Translations under genes and position numbers: made by a program
Source: Burkholderia catarinensis
GTDB taxonomy: Bacteria; Pseudomonadota; Gammaproteobacteria; Burkholderiales; Burkholderiaceae
Direction: 5' to 3'
DNA length: 64,000 nt
Assembly (NCBI RefSeq): GCF_001883705.2
Contig: NZ_MDEQ02000009.1
Location: 1-64,000 of the forward strand
The notes under the pieces: model-generated
Databases searched by the model: none
Told to the model about the DNA's origin: nothing
The model's input: only the letters and a program-made list of their open reading frames with translations
Shown here: positions 36,206 through 45,153 of the stretch, piece after piece
How positions within the stretch are numbered: position 1 is the stretch's first letter
How the letters are laid out: every line of letters begins with the position of its first letter

Positions 36206-36391
36206 ATGGCTATGAACGCATCGAGCAAGTTGCGCCCGAAGGTGGTCGAGCTGCAGAAGTTCGGCCTCGCGGTGGTACTTGAACACACGGAAGTCGCCGT
36301 GGAGAAAGGATCGCTGCCGGCGCGCCCACTTCGACCGCGGTACCGGGCGAAGCTGCGCGTTCGGCGTTCGGTCGAAGCCGGAAAAGACTAA
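36206..36391 (+). CDS. Small basic hypothetical protein
   Basis: 61 residues, rich in Arg and Lys (LPARPLRPRYRAKLRVRRS). GAGGGAGG lies just upstream and a good terminator 20 bp downstream, which supports expression. No family recognised. Confidence 0.45.
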   Translation: MAMNASSKLRPKVVELQKFGLAVVLEHTEVAVEKGSLPARPLRPRYRAKLRVRRSVEAGKD

Positions 36392-36410
36392 GAATTTCGG
36401 AAAGCGACAA

Positions 36411-36434
36411 GCGCCACCTTCGGGTGGCGTTTTC
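36411..36434 (+). terminator. Intrinsic terminator
   Basis: CGCCACC and GGTGGCG form a 7-bp stem closed by a UUCG tetraloop and followed by four U residues. Confidence 0.75.
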
Positions 36435-36530
36435 GTTTGGATGAGCGGGAAGATATCCTGGGTCCTTGAACCGTTACACGGTGCCCGATATCAAAGTCGA
36501 GGTCCAATTCGGATAGAGGAAAAGCAAACG

Positions 36531-36812
36531 ATGGGACAGCTTGTCGAATTGGCGATTGCTGCGAGTTCGGGCGACGAGTTCGATAAATTATGTGATCGCG
36601 CCGAAGCCTTGGCAGGGGTCATTGCCATGAAAGTAAACAATAAGGCAAACAAAATCGAAACGCTGCAAGCCCGGCTCGTTACGTCATATCGACGCGACTT
36701 GGCGACCTTAACCGTGACCCTTGAACTGGACGCCGACGCGATCCGATCTTTCGAGCTTTCGCTGGATGGTCGGACGACCTTGGATGCTATCGAGAGGTTG
36801 ACGCTGCATTAA
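36531..36812 (+). CDS. Hypothetical protein
   Basis: 93 residues starting at MGQLVELAIAASSG with AGAGGA upstream. It appears mostly alpha-helical (FDKLCDRAEALAGVIAMKVN, then IETLQARLVTSYRRDLATL) with a short C-terminal beta segment. No motif recognised. It stands alone on the plus strand. Confidence 0.5.
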   Translation: MGQLVELAIAASSGDEFDKLCDRAEALAGVIAMKVNNKANKIETLQARLVTSYRRDLATLTVTLELDADAIRSFELSLDGRTTLDAIERLTLH

Positions 36813-37023
36813 TTTGAGAAGGGGTTGGTGTGCGTGCAGGCGAGGTTGGCATTCTGGGAAAATGCGAAATTCGGCGAGCGCTGTAACCCTCTTCGCTCAC
36901 TAAAACTATCGAGGCAATGACAAGCATGAAAGCTACCAATTTGGCGTTCCTTCGGATTTGACGCTGCCCCGATTCCACGTACAGCAAGAAGTTTGATAAC
37001 TTTTTGTATGTACGGAGAGAAGC

Positions 37024-37164
37024 ATGTCAGAGAAACGGGTACCGAGAAGGCAGTACACGCAGGAATTCAAGATGGAGGCGGTCCGGTTGGCCGAGAGCGT
37101 CGGTCAGCATGAGGCTGCTCGCAGGCTGGGCGTGCCGGTCCACACTGGGGAACTGGTGCCGTGA
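37024..37164 (+). pseudogene. IS3-family OrfA remnant
   Basis: Starts MSEKRVPRRQYTQEFKMEAV and continues RLAESVGQHEAARRLGVPV, the helix-turn-helix start of an IS3-type OrfA. A frameshift or deletion follows at once (GVPVHTGELV before a stop). No OrfB or terminal repeat remains. Confidence 0.7.
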
Positions 37165-37885
37165 TCAGCGCAGCGGCAACACGGACACGGCAACCGGGGC
37201 AACTGAAGTCGACGTTTCTGCACCACGCTGGAAGAGGGAATGGCTGGACCCGGAAACAGAATACTGCGGAACGCACCATAGATTGCTGGAGTTGATTCCG
37301 GCATCCATATTTCGAAAGGCTGCAAATTTCGATGCAGCTCTCCGAGCAATATCGCGCTATCGAACTCCCCACTTCTCGCGGCTCAGAACCCTACGCTAGC
37401 AGGGTTGCTGAACATATTAGCGCGCCTGTGAACACTGCTAGCGCTAATTGTGAACGCCTACAGAAGTAGCTTTTGAAGCTGCGGTACCGGCCTGATCGAA
37501 CTTGGACTCGATGTCTACGGTCCGGGCGATTGCGAGCATCCTTACCGATCCGGTCCGAGGTCATGTACCACATCTACATCGGCCATAAGAACATTGGAGG
37601 AAACCCTGATTCGTCGCGACGAACCGGGATTGAGATATCAACCTCCTGTCAGGATTGCCAGCTTGCTCACATACCGTCGCTAGGCATGTAATTTGACCGC
37701 AGCGGCTGGCTAAGCGAGATACGGACGACGACGCATCGCCAAGCATGAAATTGGCGTAATCAATTCCGCTTTTCAAAGCCTCTCTGAAGTTCGACTTAGC
37801 GACTCGGCCATTGCTGCATCAATCGGGACCGTGATCTCGCGGATCGCTGAAATTGATTTGCTTCCGGATGCCCTGGAGCCCCAAC
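37165..37885. other. Degraded stretch before the oxidase cluster
   Basis: About 720 bp without a credible gene. It holds paired motifs near 37392-37452 (two GCTAGC and two TGTGAAC copies), which could be a remnant of a transposon or IS end. Confidence 0.35.
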
Positions 37886-39082
37886 ATGCACGACACAACG
37901 CATCGCTATGACGTCATCGTTGTCGGTGGAGGGCCCATGGGCCTGTCGACCGCCTACCATCTCGGCAAGCGCAAGGCCAGGACGCTGGTGCTCGAGCAGT
38001 TCACCTTCGTGAACCAGCTTGGCAGCTCGGCTGGCGTGTCGCGCCAGTTCCGCATTCCCTATCCCGACGCCTACATGGTCAAGCTGGTCAAGCAGTCGAT
38101 CCCCTATTGGGACGAGTTGCAAGGCTTGACGCCGCAGCCGCTCATGGACACGGTCGGCACCTTGTGGTTCGGCGATCCGTCAGTCAAGTCGACAGAGGGC
38201 AATATCCCCGCCGCCGAGCAAGCGCTGAAGGCCGAAGGGGTTGCCTATGAAACGCTGGATGCGCGTGAATTGGAGAGGCGTTTTCACTTTCGCAATCTGC
38301 CGTCGACGTATACGGGACTCTTTCAGGCCCAGGGCGCCAGCATCGATCTCGCGGCCACGCAGCAGACGCTGCTCGACTGGAATCAGCGCTCTCCCTTCGT
38401 GCAGCTGTTGCAGGAGGCGCCGGTCATCGGCATCGAGCGTCGGCAGGGCCTCTTCGAAGTGAAGACTCCGCTTGGGACCTTCACTGCCGAAAAGCTGGTG
38501 CTGACGCCGGGCCCCTATGCCGACGACGTGTTCAAGCTGCTGGGGTTCCGTATCGCGGCGACCTACTGGAATATGGCCTCGGCCTACTACCGCAAGACTC
38601 GGCCGGATATCCAGTACCCCACCTGGTTCGTGTTCCAGAACCCGGTGGGCGACAACGGCAATCAGTTCTACGGCTTCCCGGAGGTAGCCTGGAATTACCC
38701 AGGCTATATCCGTGTCGCCTCCGATTTCGTCCTCGCGCCGCTGACGTCCCCCGATCAGCGCACGCCCGTTCCGAATCCTCAGGAGCTCGCGTTCACGGCC
38801 GAGTGGGTCGGCGAGCATATGGATGGTCTCGAGCCGGTTCCGCGCTTCACGTCGACCTGCCTCGTTGCACTCAGCAAGATTGCGAACAAGGAATTGCTGA
38901 TCGACTTCGCGCCCGACTATGTGCCGAGCCACCGCGACATCGTCGTCTATGCGACCGGCTGGGCCGGAAAGTTCGTTCCGCTGCTAGGCGAAATTCTTTG
39001 CCAGTTGACCCTGGACGGTCATACCCCATTCGATATCTCACACTTCTCCACCGGTAGTCGCTATTTCAACAAGCTGGCCTGA
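37886..39082 (+). CDS. Sarcosine oxidase/N-methyltryptophan oxidase-like FAD protein (DAO family)
   Basis: 398 residues. An FAD-binding Rossmann motif opens the protein (YDVIVVGGGPMGLSTAYHLG), and the MSOX-type loop GSSAGVSRQFR follows. Cys in RFTSTCLVALS lies where monomeric sarcosine oxidase attaches FAD covalently, and the C-terminal ATGWAGKFVPLLGEIL corresponds to the second FAD-contact segment. It therefore probably oxidises a secondary amine or N-methyl amino acid, releasing hydrogen peroxide. The ATG at 37886 follows TGGAG. It is the first gene of a plus-strand cluster and lies 33 bp before the L-amino-acid-oxidase-like gene. Confidence 0.8.
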   Translation: MHDTTHRYDVIVVGGGPMGLSTAYHLGKRKARTLVLEQFTFVNQLGSSAGVSRQFRIPYPDAYMVKLVKQSIPYWDELQGLTPQPLMDTVGTLWFGDPSVKSTEGNIPAAEQALKAEGVAYETLDARELERRFHFRNLPSTYTGLFQAQGASIDLAATQQTLLDWNQRSPFVQLLQEAPVIGIERRQGLFEVKTPLGTFTAEKLVLTPGPYADDVFKLLGFRIAATYWNMASAYYRKTRPDIQYPTWFVFQNPVGDNGNQFYGFPEVAWNYPGYIRVASDFVLAPLTSPDQRTPVPNPQELAFTAEWVGEHMDGLEPVPRFTSTCLVALSKIANKELLIDFAPDYVPSHRDIVVYATGWAGKFVPLLGEILCQLTLDGHTPFDISHFSTGSRYFNKLA

Positions 39083-39115
39083 GCACAGGCCGCGCATCTA
39101 CGGGAGCAGGACACC

Positions 39116-41107
39116 ATGGCAAGCAAGACCTATTCGATCTTCGGGTGTGGTGCCGCCGGTCTGTACACGGCCTGGCGACTGTTGAATGGCCGGACGCGAG
39201 CGGGGGGCGATCCGCATCGGCAGTTGGAGCAGGGCGATGTCCTGGAACTCTTCGACTGGGGCAAGTACGATTTTTCGAAGGAATTTCGGGGCACCCGTGC
39301 ACCCGGTGCCCGGGTCTGCACCTGGCACTACCAGGACAATCCCAACCATTCGTACCTCGAGTTGGGCGGCATGCGCTATTCGCAATGGAACGGCAAAAAC
39401 GACGGTAAAGCGCAGGGCCACCGGCTGGTCACGACGGTGATCGCCCAGCTCGGGCTCGACCGCTATGCCGTACCTTTCAACGAATCGAGCAATCCCCTCT
39501 ACTACCTGCGTGCCAGGAATCTCTATCAAAGCGATATTTCTTCGCGCACGCCGGCGCCGTACGCGGCCAACAACTTTGGTGCCGCGACCACGCCCGACCA
39601 GGGCTTCGCCGTCGTCGAAGCGTTGTCGGTCACGAGCACCAGTGGTCCGAGCACACGCAAGCAGTGGGACGCGTTTTATCAGCATGGCCGCATCACGGCC
39701 GAACTGCCGTCGAGCTCCATCTTCCAGAAAGGCGATTTGCTCAAGGACATCGGCTATTGGAACCTGATGTATGACCAGCTCGGCTCGGAAGGCTATCAGT
39801 ACGCCGCAGACGGCAACGGATACTCGTCCAACGTGATCAACTGGAATGCCGCGGTCGCCTTCGAGGCGAACAACGAATTCACGCCGGGCAATCAGTACAT
39901 GACGCTGACGACCGGCTACTCGGGCATGTTTCACGCATTGTTTGCGGCCATCGAGCAGTTGGCGAGGCAGCGAGGCGTCACGCTTCAGTATTACCCGAAC
40001 CGGCGGCTGCGCTCTATCCATGTCGAGAACGGCGTCGTCCATTACACGATCGCGACGCGGGAAGATCCCTACCGGGAGGCTGCCCGTCAGGTCACGGCGG
40101 CTGCCTGGCTGGCCATGCCGCGCGCGGCGCTCGAACAGGTTGCCCAGGGCTCCCGCTATGACGATCGGGGCGGACTGGACGTCCTGAACGACCAGAAGGT
40201 CAAGCTCTATCTCGAGTCGGCCATCATGCAGCCGTCTTACAAGGTCGGCATGTTCTTCGAGAAGGAATGGTGGCTGGACCCGGCTACGCCTTATCCGCCA
40301 AAGATCAACGGCTATGAAGTCACGGACGCCGTGATCGCGTCGCTCGAGGAGCAGGACTTTCCGCCAGTGTTCGTGCAGGCGATGTCCGGTTCGGACACGA
40401 TCCTGAATGTCCAGTTCGCGAGCGCCGACGAGCTGGTCAAGGCCGTGGAAGAAGCGGCCGGCGAGCGGATGACCGTCAAACAGGAAACGTTGCTGCTCGC
40501 CGTCGCAACGCGCAACACCATGGGACCGAGCGTGACCGACACGCCGATCCGCATGGTGGTCTACTTCGGCAACAACGCGGCCGACAAGGATGCAAAGCCG
40601 GTCTACGGCCTGCTGGCTTCCTACGACGACGAAACCTTCACGACGTTTTGGCGCGAGTTGGAGCTCGGGCCGGAGGAAGAGCGGCATGTGCCGATCGCCG
40701 ATGATATCCAACCCCTGATCGGGCCGCGCAAGGTGCCCGACCGAATGGTCAAGATGCTGCGAAAGCAGTTGGCGGAATTGCACTTTGGGCCGAACTCGGA
40801 CTTTGCGGACGTGCCCGAGCCGCTCGATGCGGCCTATGTCGACTGGTCGCTGCCGCCGTTCCGTGCGGGCTACCATGCGTGGGCCGCGCACTACGATGTT
40901 GCTGACGTCCAGCAAAAAATACGCAAGCCGTCGCAGCTGATCGACGGCAAGGATGCGCCCATCTTTATCGTAGGGGAGTGCTACTCAAACGATCAGGCTT
41001 GGGTGGAAGGCGCCTATTGCACGGCGGAATCGGTGCTCAACGATTTCTTCGACATCGAGCCGTTGATTGATGATTCCGAATACCCGTTCATCTGCCAGCC
41101 AACCTGA
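39116..41107 (+). CDS. L-amino-acid-oxidase-like flavoprotein
   Basis: 663 residues with an N-terminal FAD motif (YSIFGCGAAGLYTAWRLL) and the layout of a flavin amine oxidase: LGGMRYSQWNG is the GG-doublet substrate region, and SQLIDGKDAPIFIVGECYS with WVEGAYCTAES is the C-terminal FAD segment. The length matches large L-amino acid oxidases such as L-lysine alpha-oxidase. Such enzymes make the imino or keto acid plus peroxide. Ribosome site GGGAGCAGG lies before 39116. In violacein and rebeccamycin pathways an enzyme of this class (VioA, RebO) supplies an imine to a VioB/RebD partner; a ferritin-like VioB-type gene follows here. Confidence 0.78.
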   Translation: MASKTYSIFGCGAAGLYTAWRLLNGRTRAGGDPHRQLEQGDVLELFDWGKYDFSKEFRGTRAPGARVCTWHYQDNPNHSYLELGGMRYSQWNGKNDGKAQGHRLVTTVIAQLGLDRYAVPFNESSNPLYYLRARNLYQSDISSRTPAPYAANNFGAATTPDQGFAVVEALSVTSTSGPSTRKQWDAFYQHGRITAELPSSSIFQKGDLLKDIGYWNLMYDQLGSEGYQYAADGNGYSSNVINWNAAVAFEANNEFTPGNQYMTLTTGYSGMFHALFAAIEQLARQRGVTLQYYPNRRLRSIHVENGVVHYTIATREDPYREAARQVTAAAWLAMPRAALEQVAQGSRYDDRGGLDVLNDQKVKLYLESAIMQPSYKVGMFFEKEWWLDPATPYPPKINGYEVTDAVIASLEEQDFPPVFVQAMSGSDTILNVQFASADELVKAVEEAAGERMTVKQETLLLAVATRNTMGPSVTDTPIRMVVYFGNNAADKDAKPVYGLLASYDDETFTTFWRELELGPEEERHVPIADDIQPLIGPRKVPDRMVKMLRKQLAELHFGPNSDFADVPEPLDAAYVDWSLPPFRAGYHAWAAHYDVADVQQKIRKPSQLIDGKDAPIFIVGECYSNDQAWVEGAYCTAESVLNDFFDIEPLIDDSEYPFICQPT

Positions 41108-41175
41108 TTGTTCGGCGCATGCGGTCGCAGTTGAACGTGCCGCGGATCGCTACGGAGAGCTGGAGCCGGGAAAGA

Positions 41176-41207
41176 CGAGCGGGCGGGTTCGGTGACGCGC
41201 CCGCTCG
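41176..41207 (+). terminator. GC-rich hairpin between the oxidase genes and the ferritin-like gene
   Basis: CGAGCGGGCG and CGCCCGCTCG form a perfect 10-bp stem with a 12-base loop in the 214-bp gap after the amino-acid-oxidase-like gene. There is no U-run. It may partly separate the first two genes from the following five. Confidence 0.4.
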
Positions 41208-41321
41208 AACGACCGCGCGGCTAGTCGAGAGACGTTTGGCGCGCATCAATACCGAATTACCAGCCATTCCCTGTAGTGCTGCACGACCCTCTTTTTCTGA
41301 CGCAGGTAATAAGGAGCGGCA

Positions 41322-42851
41322 ATGCAATCTCTCAGACTGTGGCGGCATCTCGCGCCCGGCGGTTCATCCCTGGAGCGGCTTGCGCTTGGCGAGCCGGACG
41401 CCGGAGACGCTTCCATCAAGCATGTGCTCAACCATGAGCTATCGACGCGCGACTACGTCACCTATCTGCTGTCCATCGACGCGGAAATCGAGCATTGCCT
41501 GATGGTGCAGTATCTGTACGCCGGCTATTCGCTGGGCGGGCCGCAGGTGCCGGAGGCGTTTCGCGACACGGTCCGCAATTGGCAGGAAACCATTCTCGGC
41601 ATCGCCAAGGAGGAGATGGGCCACCTGATCACGGTGCAGAACGTGCTGCGCCTGATCGGCTCGCCCTTGCATTTCGAGCGTGACGATTACCCGTGGGATA
41701 CGCCGTTCTATCCGTTCCCTTTCATGCTCGAACCGCTGACGCTGGATTCGCTCGCGAAATACGTCTATACGGAGGCGCCGCTCGATTGGGACGGCGGCGA
41801 GCTGGGCAAGGATATCCGCCGGCGCGTCGGCGAGCAGGCCTCCGAGCCTCATAAGGTCGCCGAGCTGTTTCATACGCTGATTCCGCTCGTCAGGGACCAC
41901 CTGCCCGATGATGTGTTCCAGGCCGACACCTACCGATGCCAGGCGGATTTCGCCGAATGGGGACGCGGGTACAAGGGCGGCCACAGGGGCAGCGGCGGCG
42001 GTCGCTCGCTAGGCGGAACGCCGGACGTGCTCGTGATGCCCGCCACCTCGCGCGACGACGCGGTGAACGCGCTGGATAAAATCTCCAAGCAAGGGGAGGC
42101 GCCCCACGGCAAGGATCCCTCGCATTTCGTGCGCTTCTTGCGGATCTATGTCGAGATGCTTGCGGTCCTCGAAGGCGAGCTGTGCGGCCTCGACATCTGG
42201 CTTGCCGCACGCCCCGACGATTTTCTCGAAGAAGCCTGGACGGAAGCCTATCCGGCAGCGGCGGCCGAGCTGCACGCGGCGAAGGTAGACGACACCTGGC
42301 GGCCTTCGCGGCCCGTCGCGGTCAATCCCTACGTGGCGCTCGACCCCGAGCTCGAGCCGGAGCAGGGCGGCGCACCCGTGACGCCCATCACCGAGCCGGT
42401 GACCCAGCTGTGGGCGTCGCTGTTCAACCTGCGCTACCGCATGCTGCTGCAGTACCTGATCCACAGCTTCACGCTCTACGGCGGGCTCAATGCGGCCGGG
42501 CAGTTCACGCCGCGCGGCACGATCGTCAATGCGGCGTTCGGCGAGATGTACAACCTGCGCGCGCTCTCGGAGATCCTGATGCAGTCGCGCGTGTCGATTG
42601 AGCCGGACGCGTCGCTCGCGGGGCCGCCGTTCCAGATGCCCTATACGCTCAACAGCCCGTTCGGTGAGGCAAACCGCTGGCGCGGGCACCTCGATCTGCT
42701 CGCGGCCTCGGAGAACCTCGTGGTGGCCTTGCTGGCCGAGACCGATGCCGCACGCCATCCGTATTTGCTCAGTCTGCGCGAAGCCGACAGGAACCTGGCC
42801 GCCGTCGCCAGGCGCATCCTGTCCGGCGACGTCGACCTGGCGCTACTCTAG
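41322..42851 (+). CDS. VioB-type ferritin-like protein (iminophenyl-pyruvate dimer synthase family domain)
   Basis: 509 residues. The N-terminal half is a ferritin-like four-helix bundle of the kind found at the C-terminus of VioB/RebD: IDAEIEHCLMVQYLYAGYSL, then AKEEMGHLITVQNVL and SPLHFERDDYPW. The Glu and ExxH residues suit a di-metal site. The C-terminal half (LRYRMLLQYLIHSFTLYGGL, FGEMYNLRALSEILM) forms another helical region also seen in these proteins. The VioB N-terminal half is missing, so this is not a full dimer synthase. The ribosome site AAGGAG precedes the ATG. It is 9 bp from the next gene and probably in one operon with it. Confidence 0.75.
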   Translation: MQSLRLWRHLAPGGSSLERLALGEPDAGDASIKHVLNHELSTRDYVTYLLSIDAEIEHCLMVQYLYAGYSLGGPQVPEAFRDTVRNWQETILGIAKEEMGHLITVQNVLRLIGSPLHFERDDYPWDTPFYPFPFMLEPLTLDSLAKYVYTEAPLDWDGGELGKDIRRRVGEQASEPHKVAELFHTLIPLVRDHLPDDVFQADTYRCQADFAEWGRGYKGGHRGSGGGRSLGGTPDVLVMPATSRDDAVNALDKISKQGEAPHGKDPSHFVRFLRIYVEMLAVLEGELCGLDIWLAARPDDFLEEAWTEAYPAAAAELHAAKVDDTWRPSRPVAVNPYVALDPELEPEQGGAPVTPITEPVTQLWASLFNLRYRMLLQYLIHSFTLYGGLNAAGQFTPRGTIVNAAFGEMYNLRALSEILMQSRVSIEPDASLAGPPFQMPYTLNSPFGEANRWRGHLDLLAASENLVVALLAETDAARHPYLLSLREADRNLAAVARRILSGDVDLALL

Positions 42852-42860
42852 GAGCCGTAC

Positions 42861-44300
42861 ATGCCGATACTGGAACTCCGGATTTTGCCGCCCATCGCGG
42901 TCGGCAGGCTGGGCGCCGCGGCGACGCCGCTGGAAGCGTTCGACCTCGTCGTTGATCCCGACAACCCGCTCGACTTTCGACGCATCGTGCCGCGCACCAC
43001 GCTGGAGGTGGATCCCGAAAGCGGCGAGATCGTGAAGGCCTATGTGCCCGACACGATTCGCTTCAAGGACGAGAACAAGAAGGTGCGGCCTGTCGCGCCT
43101 TTTCTCGAAGTGTTTGCGCGCACGAGCGAGGCGCCCGATACGCTGCAGCCGCTCACGCTGCAATTGCTCGCGGCGGAACAACTCGATCTCGACGCGCTGC
43201 ATTGGGATATCCATCTGGGCAACATCAAGATATATCGCCGCACCAACGACACGAACGACAAGATCCATGCGAACCTGACCGGCCTCAAGGATCACAAGCG
43301 GCACGCGATGCACGGCCATTGCGAGCACTTTCGCCCGGGGCGGCCTCTTCCGCTCGGCCACGTCCAGTTCATCAAGCCGACGGCGCAGTTCCCCGAGATC
43401 CGCCTGCGCTACACCCCTGCCGCCGGTCTCGTGTACGGGACGCGGCTGGTGCGCCGCACCTCGGACGACGAACGCGAAGACGAGTTGAAGCTCGATCCCG
43501 TCATCGATCGCGACCATCTCCTGCTCTACGCCGAGACGCCGGGCAAGTGGCTCGGCTTCAGGGAGGCGGGCGGCCCCACGAAGGCGCATCCTGCGCCGAC
43601 CAACCCCGCGCAGATTTTTGCCGGATACACCGACAAGGATGGCAATCAAGTCAGTTGGGGCTATCTCGACGACGAATGCGATGGCCATGTGCAAGTCGTG
43701 CTGACGAGGAAGGACGGCTCCACGCTGCGCGCGCACGGCTATATCGGCGCCGGGCCGCCGGCCTATGCGCCCGATACCATGCCGGTGCGCGTGGTGTCCG
43801 ACGAGATGGAGCAGATTCTCCACGGCATCGACGTCCCGGAAGAAGAGCGCGTATCGATCGACGAAGCCACGGAGATCGTCCTGCGTGCGCTTGAAACGAT
43901 CCGCCTCATGAACACCGCCGTCATGAACGGCAACCCGATCAACGGAAGGCTCAACGTCGCGAGCACGATGGTGCGGCAGAACACGGCCGACTTCGAGCGC
44001 TATTACGAGCCGATCGCCGCCGAATCGATCGTCGACAATCTCGCGCTGCGTGCGCTGCACGAGCGCGTGTTCAGCACGCTGGCGGCGGGTGGCGCGCCGT
44101 GGTTCGCCAAGCTGCTGCGCCAGCCCGAGGACATCGGCGACCTGACCGCCGAGGGCTTGCGCAAGATGCCGGCCCTGATGCGCGGGGCGGATGGCCGTAG
44201 CCTGACGCTCACGCGCCGCCACATCAACCTTGTGATCAAGGCGGCGCGAGACGCGATGTTCGGGCAACCTGATCCGAAGGGAGACAAGCATGTCGGCTAA
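42861..44300 (+). CDS. LodA-like oxidase, N-terminal part (split gene)
   Basis: 479 residues corresponding to the N-terminal two thirds of LodA, the L-lysine epsilon-oxidase of Marinomonas with the cysteine tryptophylquinone cofactor. Matching segments include LRILPPIAVGRLG at the start and WGYLDDECDGHVQVVLTRKD followed by GAGPPAYAPDTMPV, which align with the YDDISDG and GSPDFAPE regions of LodA. The cofactor residues are not here but in the next gene. The stop falls just past the next gene's start (11-bp overlap, different frame). GGAG precedes its ATG. LodA-type enzymes oxidise primary amines of amino acids and release peroxide; the substrate here is unknown. Confidence 0.78.
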   Translation: MPILELRILPPIAVGRLGAAATPLEAFDLVVDPDNPLDFRRIVPRTTLEVDPESGEIVKAYVPDTIRFKDENKKVRPVAPFLEVFARTSEAPDTLQPLTLQLLAAEQLDLDALHWDIHLGNIKIYRRTNDTNDKIHANLTGLKDHKRHAMHGHCEHFRPGRPLPLGHVQFIKPTAQFPEIRLRYTPAAGLVYGTRLVRRTSDDEREDELKLDPVIDRDHLLLYAETPGKWLGFREAGGPTKAHPAPTNPAQIFAGYTDKDGNQVSWGYLDDECDGHVQVVLTRKDGSTLRAHGYIGAGPPAYAPDTMPVRVVSDEMEQILHGIDVPEEERVSIDEATEIVLRALETIRLMNTAVMNGNPINGRLNVASTMVRQNTADFERYYEPIAAESIVDNLALRALHERVFSTLAAGGAPWFAKLLRQPEDIGDLTAEGLRKMPALMRGADGRSLTLTRRHINLVIKAARDAMFGQPDPKGDKHVG

Positions 44301-45153
44301 CGATCCGAACGTTCCGAAAGACCTCGAGCAGCCCGGCAACGGGGAGATCCGCGCGTCCAACCTGACCGCGCAGATTCACCATCGCGGCGTGGGCAACCCG
44401 GCCTCGGCGCTGCCGCGCACCGCGATTTCGAATTGCTTCCCGGGCCTGGAGTTCGATTTCCGCAATCTCTGGCGGCGCGCATTCGTAGGCATCACGCTGG
44501 TCGAGAACAACAACTACGTCGTCGATGCGGAGCCGGGCTACGAGCATCTCAAGTCGCGCCGCCTGCTGAGCTTCGACGGCCACAAGGTCGGCACGATGGT
44601 CCTCACGAAAGGGCCGGTGCTGCCTGGCGGGGATCCTGTCACGCTGGTGAGCAAGCCCAATCCCCATGCGGTGTCGTTCATGGAGTGGTCGAACTCCATC
44701 GCTCGCATCGTGCATTTGCAGGGCCAGTCGGTCGAATGCGAATTCACGGCTCACGAGAACGCCCTGGAAGAGGTGTATTACCACCAAGGCAAAACCGAGA
44801 CCCTGAAGGCGACGCTCACGCTGAGGCGCTTTTTCGAGGGCGACACCGCCAGCTTCAACCTCGAGATGCTGAAGCCGGGCGAGCTGACGCAAGGCCTCTG
44901 CGCGCCCTGGCAGAACGACTATCGCGAATGCGCGTGCTACTACTGGGCCGCGTCGCGACCTGACTTCGTCAATGTCGAGCCGGGCGACGACGGGCTGGCG
45001 CGCGGCGACATGTGGCTCTCCAAGCGCCGCACGGGCACGTACGTGCCGGACAATCGCGTCGACACGCGGTTGTGGTCCTACGACGATCTGTTCCGGTCCT
45101 GGCAGGAGGATCTGCAGTTCGTGATCCGCGGCAAGGATGCCGATGAAACCTGA
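44290..45153 (+). CDS. LodA-like oxidase, C-terminal part with CTQ residues (split gene)
   Basis: 287 residues corresponding to the LodA C-terminal region. ISNCFPGLEFDFR aligns with the LodA IGNC...PGIEMTW segment, and PGELTQGLCAPWQNDYREC with PGDLTKRMACPWQADFFNC. By this alignment Cys214 and Trp219 (CYYWAASRPDFV) are the pair that forms the cysteine tryptophylquinone. In LodA the two are 65 residues apart (Cys516, Trp581); here they are five apart because an intervening loop is absent. The gene has its own GGGAG ribosome site inside the preceding gene, which argues for a true two-subunit enzyme rather than a simple frameshift. Confidence 0.78.
   Translation: MSANDPNVPKDLEQPGNGEIRASNLTAQIHHRGVGNPASALPRTAISNCFPGLEFDFRNLWRRAFVGITLVENNNYVVDAEPGYEHLKSRRLLSFDGHKVGTMVLTKGPVLPGGDPVTLVSKPNPHAVSFMEWSNSIARIVHLQGQSVECEFTAHENALEEVYYHQGKTETLKATLTLRRFFEGDTASFNLEMLKPGELTQGLCAPWQNDYRECACYYWAASRPDFVNVEPGDDGLARGDMWLSKRRTGTYVPDNRVDTRLWSYDDLFRSWQEDLQFVIRGKDADET

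Noticed and set aside
37392-37452. Paired GCTAGC and TGTGAAC motifs as a transposon end
   Set aside because: Suggestive of an end with binding repeats, but no matching inverted partner was found near tnsA or elsewhere, and the repeats are only six to seven bases.
34731-37850. CRISPR array or guide RNA next to the Tn7-like genes
   Set aside because: Looked for evenly spaced direct repeats of 25-40 bp and for cas-like frames. Found neither, so a CRISPR-guided transposon is not supported.
39098-40915. 605-codon open frame on the minus strand
   Set aside because: It is antisense to the L-amino-acid-oxidase-like gene. Composition is Arg/Val/His-rich, as expected from the mirror frame of GC-rich DNA, and it has no motifs.
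42843-44360. 505-codon open frame on the minus strand
   Set aside because: Antisense shadow of the LodA-like N-terminal gene; no recognisable domain and no ribosome site.
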